Shown piece by piece: positions 20,320 through 30,486 of a stretch of 64,000 nucleotides of DNA. The first letter of the stretch is position 1. Each line of letters opens with the position of its first letter. The notes beneath the pieces are model-generated. The model was not told the DNA's origin. It made no database searches and worked only from the letters and a program-made list of their open reading frames with translations. The translations under genes were made by a program, and so were the position numbers. Origin of the DNA: Bolinopsis microptera. Taxonomy: Eukaryota > Ctenophora > Tentaculata > Lobata > Bolinopsidae. The stretch spans positions 1,321,675 to 1,385,674 of the forward strand of contig NC_087078.1 in the NCBI RefSeq assembly GCF_026151205.1, written 5' to 3'.

Positions 20320-21219
20320 TCAATTTGAATCTTCAATGTCTGAATTATCACTAGTATAATATTCTGTCTGAGTCTCATCAGCTGAATTTTCTTCCTCTAT
20401 TTCGTCCCTTGAACCTTCTGAATCATCGTTTTCAGTTTGACCTGTAGTCTTATCATTTTGAGATTCTTCGTTTTCGTCCGATTCATCTTCACTTTCAAAA
20501 TTAGGTTTTTGCTCAAACGAGACAGAAGTAAAAGCTTTTTGTAGAGCAAAGAAATTTTTGTGCACGATTTCTTGAGCCTCTTTAAATGAAGCATCATATA
20601 TTCGTCGCAACAGGTTTTCTATTTCAGGACTATGATCAAAATTGTCAAGAAGTAAAAGAACTCCATTCTTTAGAGATACTATTTGTTTCTGGATTGCTCC
20701 CACGTCATTGCTTTGGAATAATTGCTGAACGTTGGTTGCATCCTCCACTGTTTTGACAAACGATTGATCCATTTCATCTTCACAAGATTGCTCTAATCTT
20801 TTTATTTTTCTTTCAAGATCTCCTATTCGTTCAGATTGTCTTTTAGTCTCCCACTTTATCTCATTGGTGTTGTCGTGATTGTAATTCATTGGTGTAGGAA
20901 GATCATCACGTTTACTATACTCCAGCGAGAATATCTTAGCATCCAATTCCCTCAATTTGTCCTCTTGTTTGTCGTTTCTTTGTTGTACAATTTTCATGAG
21001 ATCTTTCAATTCACGTAGAGCTAATGAAACTGATGTCTCACTTGTTACAGAGACTGATTCAATATCACTATTGATAGAAAAATTATCAAGATTTCTGCGG
21101 TCTTTATTAACTGAACGTGTGTCAGAATGAAATTTGTATTTGTGTGACGCCAAGCTTCGTGAAGTTTTAAAAGACTTGTAACAATGGTTACATTTGTGGG
21201 AGTACACCATCTTTGACAT
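20320..21219 (-). CDS. C2H2 zinc finger / coiled-coil / acidic protein (right arm of element A)
   Basis: This mirror copy of the left-arm gene has 299 residues and starts at 21219. The translation is identical except for one Leu-to-Phe change at residue 42 (NLDN followed by L or F). It ends facing the central array, so the two genes converge. Its own TATA box lies at 21269-21275. Near identity implies very recent formation or continuing conversion between the arms. Confidence 0.8.
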   Translation of the reverse strand: MSKMVYSHKCNHCYKSFKTSRSLASHKYKFHSDTRSVNKDRRNLDNFSINSDIESVSVTSETSVSLALRELKDLMKIVQQRNDKQEDKLRELDAKIFSLEYSKRDDLPTPMNYNHDNTNEIKWETKRQSERIGDLERKIKRLEQSCEDEMDQSFVKTVEDATNVQQLFQSNDVGAIQKQIVSLKNGVLLLLDNFDHSPEIENLLRRIYDASFKEAQEIVHKNFFALQKAFTSVSFEQKPNFESEDESDENEESQNDKTTGQTENDDSEGSRDEIEEENSADETQTEYYTSDNSDIEDSN

Positions 21220-21523
21220 AACGTTACTAGTCAAACGTGAAGTGACTTAAACTGTATAGAGTCCCCCCTTATATAGGACCTTTTTTTTTGTTTTGTTTTA
21301 CGCGATGTCACAAAAGTTAATAAGCTCTAAAAAACAATGAAGCGTATCGTAGCGCGTTAATTAGGAAATGATCCTGTTTATGAGTTCCTTATATAGCCGA
21401 TTTATTGGGGGTTGAGAAATTTACTGTTTTACTGATCTTAACACATTATTTAAAATAATGTTCACTCATATTAACACGATTGATTAATTTGCTGCTCTCC
21501 TATACTGCATGCTGTGTACTATG

Positions 21524-21676
21524 TCATACTGTTGACACACAATAATAATAATTCATTCGGTCAGATGTGTCAAATTGATCGATAAGATATTTCAAGTGCA
21601 ACTCATCAAAACTGGCTGATTCTTTTGTCACATCAACAGGTGTTGTGACTTTGAGTATCCATACAGATGCAATCAT
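21524..21676 (-). CDS. Small hypothetical ORF, 50 residues (right arm)
   Basis: Mirror copy of 17973-18125. Nothing further can be said about function. Confidence 0.25.
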   Translation of the reverse strand: MIASVWILKVTTPVDVTKESASFDELHLKYLIDQFDTSDRMNYYYCVSTV

Positions 21677-21691
21677 GGGTCAGTATTCAAC

Positions 21692-21841
21692 TTAATCCTG
21701 ATCCAGAAAATCGAGCTTTAGGTTAAATAATTGCACCTTGTATACTTTCCTCGGAGTCTCAGTACTAGATCCAGGTTTAGGTATTAACTTCTCTCTTAGT
21801 TCACGGTCTGACAACTTAGAAATATCCCCAGAGTTCAACAT
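21692..21841 (-). CDS. LEM-domain-like 49-residue peptide (right arm)
   Basis: Mirror copy of 17808-17957 at the position predicted by the palindrome. It shares the KLSDRELREKL and TPRKVYKVQL features, with a TATA-like motif at 22003-22010. Confidence 0.5.
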   Translation of the reverse strand: MLNSGDISKLSDRELREKLIPKPGSSTETPRKVYKVQLFNLKLDFLDQD

Positions 21842-22322
21842 CAGTCCTTATTAGAAAGCTAAAAGGTTATAAGAAAAAACTTTCTGTGTGTCACAAGTTA
21901 ACACTTACATGATACTCCCGTATTACAAAAAATGACTTTTTCATTAGAAAGTATATAAAGGTTGTGATTAGATGTGCAAAATGCTCCCCCAGCACTTGCT
22001 CCTTTATATAATATGAACAGGTGTGCTTAAAAGCTTCTGACAATAACTATTGTATATACTTTCTCATGCAACATACGCAGTGTTCAAGTTAAAGTGTACA
22101 CTATATAATTGTTATCTAGGGTTAGCCTCAGTGTAATAGTATGATCTCCCCACATTAGCAAAATGTTAATGAGGAGTAAACACTCCCAATTAGGGTTAGT
22201 GTATACAATTAGCAATTAAGATTAGCAAAAATTACCACAAATTAGGGTTAAATTACGTAATTACACACAAATACAGGTGCGCCATTTTTAGGTGGGGTAT
22301 AAGTACCATTATGTATACTACT

Positions 22323-22328
22323 TGGGTC
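22323..22328. other. Right target-site duplication of element A (TGGGTC)
   Basis: This is the second copy of the 6-bp duplication and directly follows the right tip GTATACTACT. Confidence 0.85.
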
Positions 22329-22773
22329 TGCAGAGGGGTCTGAGGGAAACAAAGTAAACGCGACGGATTTTTAAAATTTGAATAATTGATGGTAATGTAT
22401 CTACGTGTGTAATTTCCTGTTTCGCTGAAACAGTTATGATCTATGACTATAGTGACTACAAGTTACAAGGTTTTGTCCTGCACCGAGGACGTTAAGGACT
22501 TTATCGTGTAAATCAATTTGGGAGCAACCCGTGTTATCAGTACCACGCAGCTGTTGTCATAAGCGTTTAGTCTTCATGCAAATCACGTCCTATAATATAC
22601 GTTCTACAATCACTAAGGGAAGCTAATTCCTAATTCCTATGAAAATGATGATTTTGTGAGTTAGCTTATTGGGGGGATTGCACTCATTGCGGTCTGTTTG
22701 GACTGTAGAGAGAGTTCATACTTTCATACAACACTTAGAAAACAATACGAAACCGGAAAATTAATAACAGAAC
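22329..22773. other. Host sequence between elements A and B
   Basis: This 445-bp spacer has no recognisable gene or repeat. With the two 6-bp duplications it makes up the 457 bp separating the two related insertions. Confidence 0.5.
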
Positions 22774-22779
22774 ATATTA
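22774..22779. other. Left target-site duplication of element B (ATATTA)
   Basis: Directly precedes the tip AGTAGTATACA and is repeated at 31773-31778 directly after the right tip. Confidence 0.85.
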
Positions 22780-23310
22780 AGTAGTATACAATATGGCCCC
22801 GCTGTATCACCTAAAAGTTAGGCACCATTTACCCAATTTCCTTATATGGTAATGTCACATAATCAAAAATAATTTGTCGGCCGGGTGGTGTAGTGGTAAC
22901 ACAATTGCCTCCCAAGCAGAAGACCCAGGTTCGAATCCGGTCGGGAGCCAGTCGATCAGTTACCAAGTTATGATTTGGTACAGCTTCGGCTGGTTATATT
23001 CACTCTGTGACTGGTAGGACTAGCCCCCCCCCCCTACTGCTAGTATAGCGCTTACACACAGTGACTTAGGGTTACCGTAGGGGAGATTTTTATCAGTGTA
23101 ACGGTGAAATTATTATATTATTTAGATATCATAAATAAACTTTATGAGAAATAAGACAAACCGTTTGAAACTTAAAAAATCATACACATTTAAAAATACA
23201 ATGTCAATCGTCAGCAATTTTCAGTACTTAAGACTTTGTACGATCATGTCACATTTCTTAACGACTGATTTCAATAAGGGAATATTCTCATTTATAAGTT
23301 TACAAAGGAT
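22780..23310 (+). repeat. Left terminal inverted repeat of element B
   Basis: This is the complement of 31243-31772 with few differences. It contains a tRNA-like block (22879-22950) and, in reverse, the last 30 codons of the C2H2 gene. Just inside it, about 23312-23356 repeats part of the TIR (AGTGACTTAGGG then GGGGAGATTTTTATCAGTG), a sign of past slippage or rearrangement. Confidence 0.9.
22879..22950 (+). repeat. tRNA-Gly(CCC)-like block in left TIR, degenerate (SINE head-like)
   Basis: The sequence has a good A box (TGGTGTAGTGG), a B box (GGTTCGAATCC), an anticodon loop CTCCCAA (anticodon CCC) and ends GCCA. But the acceptor halves barely pair (about 3 of 7) and the T stem has mismatches, so it is not a functional tRNA. 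It resembles the head of a tRNA-derived SINE or a tRNA-like structure. RNA polymerase III promoter activity is possible. Confidence 0.65.
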
Positions 23311-24176
23311 AGAGTGACTTAGGGTGGGGGAGATTTTTATCAGTGTAATGATGAAATTAAATGAAATCCGCTGGCTACCATCGATCTAACCAGATTCAAC
23401 TAATTAACTCAGCCTAAAACAATAGATGCAGCAATATTCCTCTATGCAACAAGATATTATTACATAACTGCTAATGGTTATGACAGTTACAAGAGTGTAC
23501 AGTAGGTGAAAACATAACTGTGCAATGTACACGTCATAATTGTTATTAGGAAAGGCACCAAATTCATTGGTAACATGATACACCATAATAACATTGCAAT
23601 ATATGTTTTTAAATATCACTGTAATTGAATCAATTTGGGCCCCTCTGTGGCGTACACCTGTAATTATCAGACAGTTAATCGGAACATCCAGTGTTCAAAT
23701 CTGTGTCAAGCCACTCTTACAAAACTCAAAAAAAAGCAATCAAAATTCACTGTGATAAGGCTGATGTTGACGGCTCGGTTAGAGAGATCTTAGTCTATCT
23801 CCAGTGCCATGAGTCAGCTATATCGCAGTTCGGGGTTGACTCCCGTGAAAAACCGGAATTAGGAGAGCGTTCTCTCCATCCAAATGTATGTGGGAACTCC
23901 CACTAAATTGAGAAATGTAAGATGTAGTAGGCAGTGATCAATATATAAAGATATAGGCGAATTCGAACCCGGCTTACAATCTAATAGCCTTGCACTGCAG
24001 TATGACCATTAATCTAACTGAGTAATGTAAGATGCATGTAGTTTGAACTAGTACCAAGTCAATTGCAAATGTTAAGCACTGTCAGTAATTGAGCGAGCTT
24101 TTTTTAATAATTTGTTTATAGGATAATTATTGTTCGTCAATTGCATACATTTTGTTATAGTACAAAATTCTGATTC
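23311..24176. other. Non-coding stretch between left TIR and polymerase promoter
   Basis: It begins with the short partial repeat of TIR sequence, then AT-rich DNA without a convincing ORF (an open stretch at 23691-23906 lacks an ATG and family resemblance). Cis sequences for replication could lie here, but none is recognisable. Confidence 0.45.
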
Positions 24177-24800
24177 AAGTACAAAATCCTGATTTACACT
24201 TGACACTTTCAGTAATAGTAGATTTTTCTAAAGTGGGCTATATAAGGGGAGTGAGACCTTCGTAAGCTCATTACTCAAACTGCACTTTTCGTTACGTTTG
24301 ATTTTACATGCTCTCCCTGCGATTTTGATGTGATCAAGTACAAAATCCTGATTTACACTTGATCTTTTCAGTAATAGTTGATTTTTCTGAAGTCGGCTAT
24401 ATAAGGGGAGTGAGACCTTCATCAGCTCATTTCTCAAACTGCACTTTTCGTTACGTTTGATTTTACCTGCTCTCTTTGCTGTTTTTGAACCGGTCAAGGA
24501 CAAAATCCTGATTTACACTTGATCTTTTCAGTAATAGTTGATTTTTCTGAAGTCGGCTATATAAGGGGAGTGAGACCTTCATCAGCTCATTTCTCAAACT
24601 GCACTTTTCGTTACGTTTGATTTTACCTGCTCTCTTTGCTGTTTTTGAACTGGTCAAGGACAAAATCCTGATTTACACTTGATCTTTTCAGTAATAGTTG
24701 ATTTTTCTGAAGTGGGCTATATAAGGGGAGTGAGACCTTCATCAGCTCATTTCTCAAACTGCATTTTTCGTTACGTTTGATTTTCTGTGCTCTCAACAGA
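24177..24800 (+). promoter_or_regulatory. Four tandem ~160-bp core-promoter repeats upstream of the polymerase
   Basis: CAAAATCCTGATTTACACTT recurs at 24182, 24341, 24501 and 24661. Each unit carries GGCTATATAAGGGGAGTGAG, with TATATAA at 24239, 24398, 24558 and 24718. About 30 bp downstream of each box is an initiator-like TCATCAGCTCATT (first copy diverged). The last TATA box is 84 bp from the polymerase ATG at 24802. The copies are nearly identical (the oldest, first unit differs most). Several alternative start sites are implied, each able to read through the following units. Confidence 0.8.
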
Positions 24801-24801
24801 A

Positions 24802-27800
24802 ATGAAGAGAAGATTTTCAGCAAAAAGCCAACATGGCAAACATCAAGTTGAAGAGTGTCCGGTATGTTTCAAGAGGATGAGGGCTGATAATCTAAAACAT
24901 CATCTTCCGACACACAACAGCAAAGAAACCTGCAACAGCTGTAAAAAGTTGTTTCGCTCGGACAAATTGGCAAGGCATGAGCTTCTGTGTCGCTCTCAGA
25001 TCGACGAATCTTTATGCAATCGCTTCTCTGGGATTCATGAACATCTGGACAATGATGAGCACTGTAGTTCAGTTTCGGGGTACTTTAAGTCCTTTGATCT
25101 CAGCATTGCGAAAAGTTCAGATTATGATACAATTCTTTTGGAGTCATGCTCTGCAGCTAAGCAAAAGATTATCCAAATTTTACAGTCACATCCTGTTAAA
25201 GCACAGCTAGTCATTTCCCTATCATTCCACAAGCATGTCAATGGAGAAGAGGGACAATCTGAAAAGGTTTTCAGGTCAATTTGTGAACCCTTACTACTAG
25301 GAGACAATGTTGATGACTTTCTGTCACGTGCTAAGAGCTATATTCGGCATGGAATTGACACCTACGAAAGATTGGGAAGTGGTTGGATTTTTGACGAATT
25401 GCAATGGGCACATATCGAAATTGCAAAATACTCTCCACTTTCTGCTTCAGGCAACGTTTCCATTCCGGAGAAGCTAAGTAAAATGAGATCAGTTCTAAAC
25501 ATTAAGTCCTCAGACAATAAATGCTTCTTGTATTGCCTTTTGGCAAAGCTCTATCCTGCAACAGGCTTCAATATTGATAGACACACAAAGTATCTGTCTC
25601 ACATCGGGAAGATAAATATGGGTACGGTTCAATTCCCAGTAAAGATCAAAGATATAGCAAAAGTTGAGGAGTTGAATAAGGTCTCAATTTCTGTTTTCCA
25701 GTGGTGTGTTGAGGAAGAATGTGTTTTGCCGTTAAAACATGGCAGTGAAATTGGCGAACCAGTTGACCTACTCTACTTGGAAAATGAAGGATTTGCTCAT
25801 TATTTACTGATCAAAGATTTTAACGCATTCATGAGACATCGCACTAAGCATCATCACACGACGTTTTACTGCCGAAAATGTATGCATGGTTTTGTATCTT
25901 CACAGAACCATGAGACTCACTACCAAAACTGTAAACAAGGAATTAATCAGTTAGTCAAGATGCCGGATCCAGGAGTCATTGAGTTTAAGGCATTACATAA
26001 GCAAGACAAAAAACTGTTTACAGTTTACTTTGATTTTGAATGTCTAACTGTACCTTACAGTACCTGCAGTAAAAAAGATACCTCGAGCTACACAGAAAAG
26101 TATCAAAAACATGTACCTTGCAGCTTTTGCATCGTTACTGTGTCAGAGTTTTCGGAATACAACTCGGAAGTGATCACTTTTAGCCATGAAAATCCAAATG
26201 TTGTGACTGAAGAATTCATATCACAGCTAGCTAACATACATGATAAAATGATGAAATGCTATGAAAAGAACCAACATTCAATAGATATGACGCCCGAGGA
26301 TGAAGTGAAGTTTAAGAGTGCAACAATCTGTCACATTTGTAACAGAAAATTGAACTGGGAATCTGAAAAAAATTACCCAGTTCGAGATCATGACCACTTG
26401 CAGAAAAAGAATAACTTCAGAGGTGCAGCATGCAATTCCTGCAACATAAACTATTTCAACAGAACTAAAAAAGTTCCAGCATTTGCACATAACCTAAAAG
26501 GATATGATCTCAACCTCTTCCTACTAGATTTGACAAAACGAGTCGAGAGATTGGATGTAATCCCTGAGACACTTGAAAAGTTCAAAGCTGTTTTTACTGA
26601 CAACTTTATTTTCTTGGACAGCTTTGCATTTCTTTCTACTTCCCTTGATAGATTGGCATCAAATATGAAAAAGTCAGGTGTCGAAAAGTTCAAGCAATTA
26701 AAAGAAGAGTTCCCAGAAAACTACGAACTTTTGTCAGAAAAAGGCGTATATTTCTATGACTATGCTTCATCTTTCTCAGTTTTTTCGGAGAAGAACCTAC
26801 CACCCAAGCAAGCGTTTTACAGTAAACTGAGGGAAGAAGACATCTCAGATGCTGACTACACTCGAGCTCAAGATGTCTACAAAACCATGAACTGTCAATC
26901 TTTGCTCGATTACATGGAGATTTATGTAAAAACAGATGCTCTCATATTATGTGATGTATTTGAGAGTTTTAGAAAACTTTGCTTGGACTACTATGGCCTA
27001 GACTGTTGTCACTATATGAGTTTGCCAGGATTTTCTTGGGATGCGATGCTGAAGATGACAAATGTGAATATCGAGTACATGACTGACATTGACATGTACA
27101 CCTTCATTGAGAAGAATCTGCGAGGAGGAGTCACTACGGTTAACCATCGTCATTTCAAAGCCAACAACCCTTATTTGGACGACCATGACACAACAAAGCC
27201 TACATCGTTCATCCATTATGTGGATGCAAATAACCTTTATGGAAAGTCAATGTCGTACAAGTTGCCATATAAGAATTTTAGATGGCTAGACAGGGATGAA
27301 ATAGATCTACTTGACACTTCCAAGATAGACCCAGAAGGGGAAACATGCTATATTTTGGAAATTGATCTGCACTATCCAGCGTTTCTTCATGACTACCACA
27401 ATGATTACCCCCTCGCTGTGGAGAGCAAAATGATTGAAGAACATCAATTATCACCCTTCAACAAAAAGTTTCTGGAACTACACAGTGAAAAGTTTAAGGC
27501 CTCACGCAAACTTGTTCCTGATTTGAAAGATAAGAAACATTTCGTATGCTCCCTGAAAACCCTCCAGTTATGCGTCAACAAAGGGCTTGAAGTTGAAAAG
27601 ATTCATCGGGTTTTAGCCGCAGACCAAACAGATTTTGTGACTCCGTACATTGAATTCAACTCCACAAAAAGACAAAATGCACAATCGGATTTTGAGAAAG
27701 ACTTCTTTAAGCTTGCCAATAACTCCATTTACGGAAAGTTTATTGAAAGTCTCAGAAATCGCACAAATGTTGAGATAGTGAAAGATCAAAAATCTGCAAA

Positions 27801-28542
27801 ACGTCTTACTTCTAAACCACAGTTCATTGGTTTTCACATGCTGGATGACCAAACAACTGTTGTACAATCAGTAAAACGCAATTTAGTCCTGAACAAACCC
27901 ATAGCTTGTGGATTTATTGTATTGGAAAATGCGAAAAACATCATGGGGGAGTTCTGGTATGATGTTCTCAAACCAAAATATGGAAACGACATCAAACTTA
28001 TCCTTAGTGATACCGACAGCTTCATCTATGGTGTTTTCACCAGGGATGGATATGAAGATTTGTACAGAATGCGGAACCTAATGGATTTGTCTGGCTATCT
28101 AAACGGTACACCGCTGGCAAGATTTCATGACCCTGCAAACAAAAAAGTTCCAGGGAAGTTCTCTGATGAAAAGCCGACTGAAATAATCAACGAAGTTATT
28201 GCATTAAAGCCTAAAATGTACTCGGTCGTAACCAAAAAGCTGTTGTTCAAGTGTGAAAAAGCTCATGATTGCACATCATCTTGTTCCATCGGTCATTCGG
28301 TGACTGCAAAAGGGATCTCTAAAACAGCCCAAAGAAAGATCCGCCACGAAGACTATAGAAGAGTTTTGAACACTCAATGCACTACAATAACAAAGTCTCA
28401 AACAATTCGCACTTTTGGCAATAAAATTTATAGTATTGTTGTGCAAAAGCGTGGACTATCAGGATTCGACGACAAAAAGTTTATATTAGACGATGGAATC
28501 AGTACATTAAGTTATGGACATAAACAACTATTTAAAAATTGA
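24802..28542 (+). CDS. Protein-primed family B DNA polymerase (Polinton type) with zinc fingers and HNH-like insert
   Basis: 1,246 residues from ATG 24802, unbroken. The N-terminus has two C2H2-like motifs (about residues 18-63: CPVCFKRM, CNSCKKLF). A DNKCFLYCLLAKLYP segment of the kind seen in animal Polinton polymerases follows (about 240), then a third finger (FYCRKCMHGF, about 355). Exonuclease: Exo I YFDFE (about 410), Exo II AHNLKGYD (about 562), Exo III YVKTD (about 708). Between Exo I and II lies a Cys/His module CHIC...VRDHDH...RGAACNSCN (about 508-548), resembling endonuclease VII/HNH. Polymerase motifs: A VDANNLYGKSM (about 808), B LANNSIYGK (about 970), C SDTDSF (about 1068), then KPKMYSV. 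All catalytic residues seen are intact. It would replicate the linear element from a protein primer; that follows from the family. Confidence 0.92.
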   Translation: MKRRFSAKSQHGKHQVEECPVCFKRMRADNLKHHLPTHNSKETCNSCKKLFRSDKLARHELLCRSQIDESLCNRFSGIHEHLDNDEHCSSVSGYFKSFDLSIAKSSDYDTILLESCSAAKQKIIQILQSHPVKAQLVISLSFHKHVNGEEGQSEKVFRSICEPLLLGDNVDDFLSRAKSYIRHGIDTYERLGSGWIFDELQWAHIEIAKYSPLSASGNVSIPEKLSKMRSVLNIKSSDNKCFLYCLLAKLYPATGFNIDRHTKYLSHIGKINMGTVQFPVKIKDIAKVEELNKVSISVFQWCVEEECVLPLKHGSEIGEPVDLLYLENEGFAHYLLIKDFNAFMRHRTKHHHTTFYCRKCMHGFVSSQNHETHYQNCKQGINQLVKMPDPGVIEFKALHKQDKKLFTVYFDFECLTVPYSTCSKKDTSSYTEKYQKHVPCSFCIVTVSEFSEYNSEVITFSHENPNVVTEEFISQLANIHDKMMKCYEKNQHSIDMTPEDEVKFKSATICHICNRKLNWESEKNYPVRDHDHLQKKNNFRGAACNSCNINYFNRTKKVPAFAHNLKGYDLNLFLLDLTKRVERLDVIPETLEKFKAVFTDNFIFLDSFAFLSTSLDRLASNMKKSGVEKFKQLKEEFPENYELLSEKGVYFYDYASSFSVFSEKNLPPKQAFYSKLREEDISDADYTRAQDVYKTMNCQSLLDYMEIYVKTDALILCDVFESFRKLCLDYYGLDCCHYMSLPGFSWDAMLKMTNVNIEYMTDIDMYTFIEKNLRGGVTTVNHRHFKANNPYLDDHDTTKPTSFIHYVDANNLYGKSMSYKLPYKNFRWLDRDEIDLLDTSKIDPEGETCYILEIDLHYPAFLHDYHNDYPLAVESKMIEEHQLSPFNKKFLELHSEKFKASRKLVPDLKDKKHFVCSLKTLQLCVNKGLEVEKIHRVLAADQTDFVTPYIEFNSTKRQNAQSDFEKDFFKLANNSIYGKFIESLRNRTNVEIVKDQKSAKRLTSKPQFIGFHMLDDQTTVVQSVKRNLVLNKPIACGFIVLENAKNIMGEFWYDVLKPKYGNDIKLILSDTDSFIYGVFTRDGYEDLYRMRNLMDLSGYLNGTPLARFHDPANKKVPGKFSDEKPTEIINEVIALKPKMYSVVTKKLLFKCEKAHDCTSSCSIGHSVTAKGISKTAQRKIRHEDYRRVLNTQCTTITKSQTIRTFGNKIYSIVVQKRGLSGFDDKKFILDDGISTLSYGHKQLFKN

Positions 28543-28809
28543 TTTTCTGATTTAGAACATTTGATTTGATTTGTTTTTCATGTCTGATTACGGAAAAATG
28601 TAATGAATAATTCAAATATTTTTGATACTGACTTTTTGAATCTTAATAACATTACCAATTGTTGTAAAAAATTTTCATTTGTCACATTTTTGAATTTATG
28701 TGTCTTGATTGTATTCCAAATTACCTATAATCGCCTCATCAAATCAGTAGAACCATAAAAATCATGAATAAATTACAATAGAATTTGTAATAATAAATTT
28801 TTTCTTTAA
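28543..28809. other. 3' region of the polymerase gene
   Basis: AT-rich sequence between the stop codon and the satellite, presumably the 3' untranslated region. I do not assign a specific polyadenylation signal. Confidence 0.4.
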
Positions 28810-30236
28810 ATTTCAAAAACGATATGATACATAATGATATAAAAACTAAATAATGATGCCTTAAATGACATGCAATGATATCTGAAATGATACATAATGA
28901 TACATAATGATACATAAAGATACATAATGATACATAATGATACATAATGATACATAATGATACATAATGATACATAATGATACATAATGATACATAATTT
29001 TACACAATGATACATAATGATATCTAAAATGATACATAATGATACATAATGAATAATGATACATAATGATATCTAAAATGATATCTAAAATGATATCTAA
29101 AATGATACATAATGTAACATAATGATATCTAAAATGATACATAATGATTAATGATACATAATTATATCTAAAATGATACACAATGATATATAATGATATC
29201 TAAAATGATACATAATGATACATAATGATATCTAAAATGATAAATAATGATACATAATGATAATAATGATATCTAAAATGATACATAATGATACACAATG
29301 ATATCTAAAATGATACAAAATGATACAAAATGATACATAATGATATCTAAAATGATATCTAAATGATATCTAAAATGATATCTAAAATGATACACAATGA
29401 TACATGATGATATTTAAAATGATACATAATGATACATAATGATACATAATGATACATAATGATACATAATGATATATCATGATACATAATGATATCTAAA
29501 ATGATACATAATGATACATAATGATATCTAAAATGATATCTAAAAATGGTATCTTTAAATGATACCCAATGATATCTAAAATGATACACAATGATACATA
29601 ATGATATCTAAAATGATACATAATGATACATAATGATATCTAAAATGATAATGATACATAATGATACATAATGATATCTAAAATGATACCCAATAATACT
29701 TAATGATATCTAAAATGATACCCAATAATACTTAATGATATCTAAAATGATACATAATGATACATAATGTTATCTGAAATGGTACCCAATGTTATCTAAA
29801 ATGATACCCAATGATATCTAAAATGATACATAATGATACATAATGATATCTAAAATGATACATAATGATACACAATGATACATAATGATATCTAAAATGA
29901 TACACAATGATACATAATGATATCTAAAATGATACACAATGATACATAATGATATCTAAAATGATACATAATGATATATAATGATACATAATGATATCTA
30001 AAATGATATCTAAAATGATACATAATGATACATAATGATACATAATGATATCTAAAATGATACATAATGATATCTAAAATGATATCTAAAATGATATCTA
30101 AAATGATATCTAAAATGATACACAATGATACATAATGATATCTAAAATGATATAATGATATCTAAAATGATATAATGATAGCTGAAATGATATAATGATA
30201 ACTAAAATGATACATATGATACATAATGATACTCTC
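28810..30236. repeat. GATACATAAT/GATATCTAAAAT satellite between the two genes of element B
   Basis: About 1.4 kb of two interspersed short units, ATGATACATA (10 bp) and ATGATATCTAAA (12 bp), in irregular order. Minus-strand open frames full of Tyr-His-Tyr-Val repeats are by-products. Element A also has an array of GATAT-containing units next to its C2H2 genes, so a tandem array seems to be a regular part of the family. Confidence 0.9.
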
Positions 30237-30396
30237 CGTCTGACTAGTTGATGTAGAATTTGACTTTATTCCCCTTCTCCTGTCTGGTGCGTTCCCCACT
30301 GGGAAGTATTCCTACATGTTGCAGCGTCAGCTGTATATTGCTTCATTATATGATTGCAAAAAGTTACATCTAAAAATTGAAATTTCCAAAATTGTG

Positions 30397-30404
30397 TATA
30401 AATA
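30397..30404 (+). promoter_or_regulatory. TATA box of the element B C2H2 gene
   Basis: GTGTATAAATACAATAG lies 83 bp before the ATG at 30487, about the same distance as the last TATA box from the polymerase ATG. A start site near 30430 is plausible. Confidence 0.5.
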
Positions 30405-30486
30405 CAATAGAATCAGCATCATTTCCACTTTGTGCCCCTAGCATACGCATCAATTTTGCTGCTCTGACACTTTGATTGGAATCATC

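Larger units (their letters stand above)
17327..22322. mobile_element. Element A: 4,996-bp palindromic Polinton-like derivative with 6-bp TSD
   Basis: The left tip AGTAGTATACATAATGG (17327) is the exact complement of the right tip CCATTATGTATACTACT (ends 22322). TGGGTC flanks the element at 17321-17326 and 22323-22328. Features in the two halves mirror exactly: every mirrored pair sums to 39649, including the gene pair 18430-19329 and 20320-21219. So the 2,285-bp arms outside the central array have equal length with hardly any change. I found one substitution in the gene (18570 G against mirrored T). Each arm encodes a LEM-like peptide and a C2H2/coiled-coil protein. No transposase, integrase or polymerase is present, so movement must depend on proteins supplied in trans. 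The tip AGTAGTATACA and the 6-bp duplication are shared with element B. Derivation from a linear element by head-to-head copying is inference. Confidence 0.88.

Noticed and set aside
22879-22950. Functional tRNA-Gly(CCC) gene
   Set aside because: The promoter boxes and anticodon loop are good, but the acceptor halves pair at only about three of seven positions and the T stem is mismatched. It is also duplicated in the TIRs.
28739-30125. Tyr/His/Val-rich minus-strand ORFs
   Set aside because: Translations of the GATACATAAT satellite.
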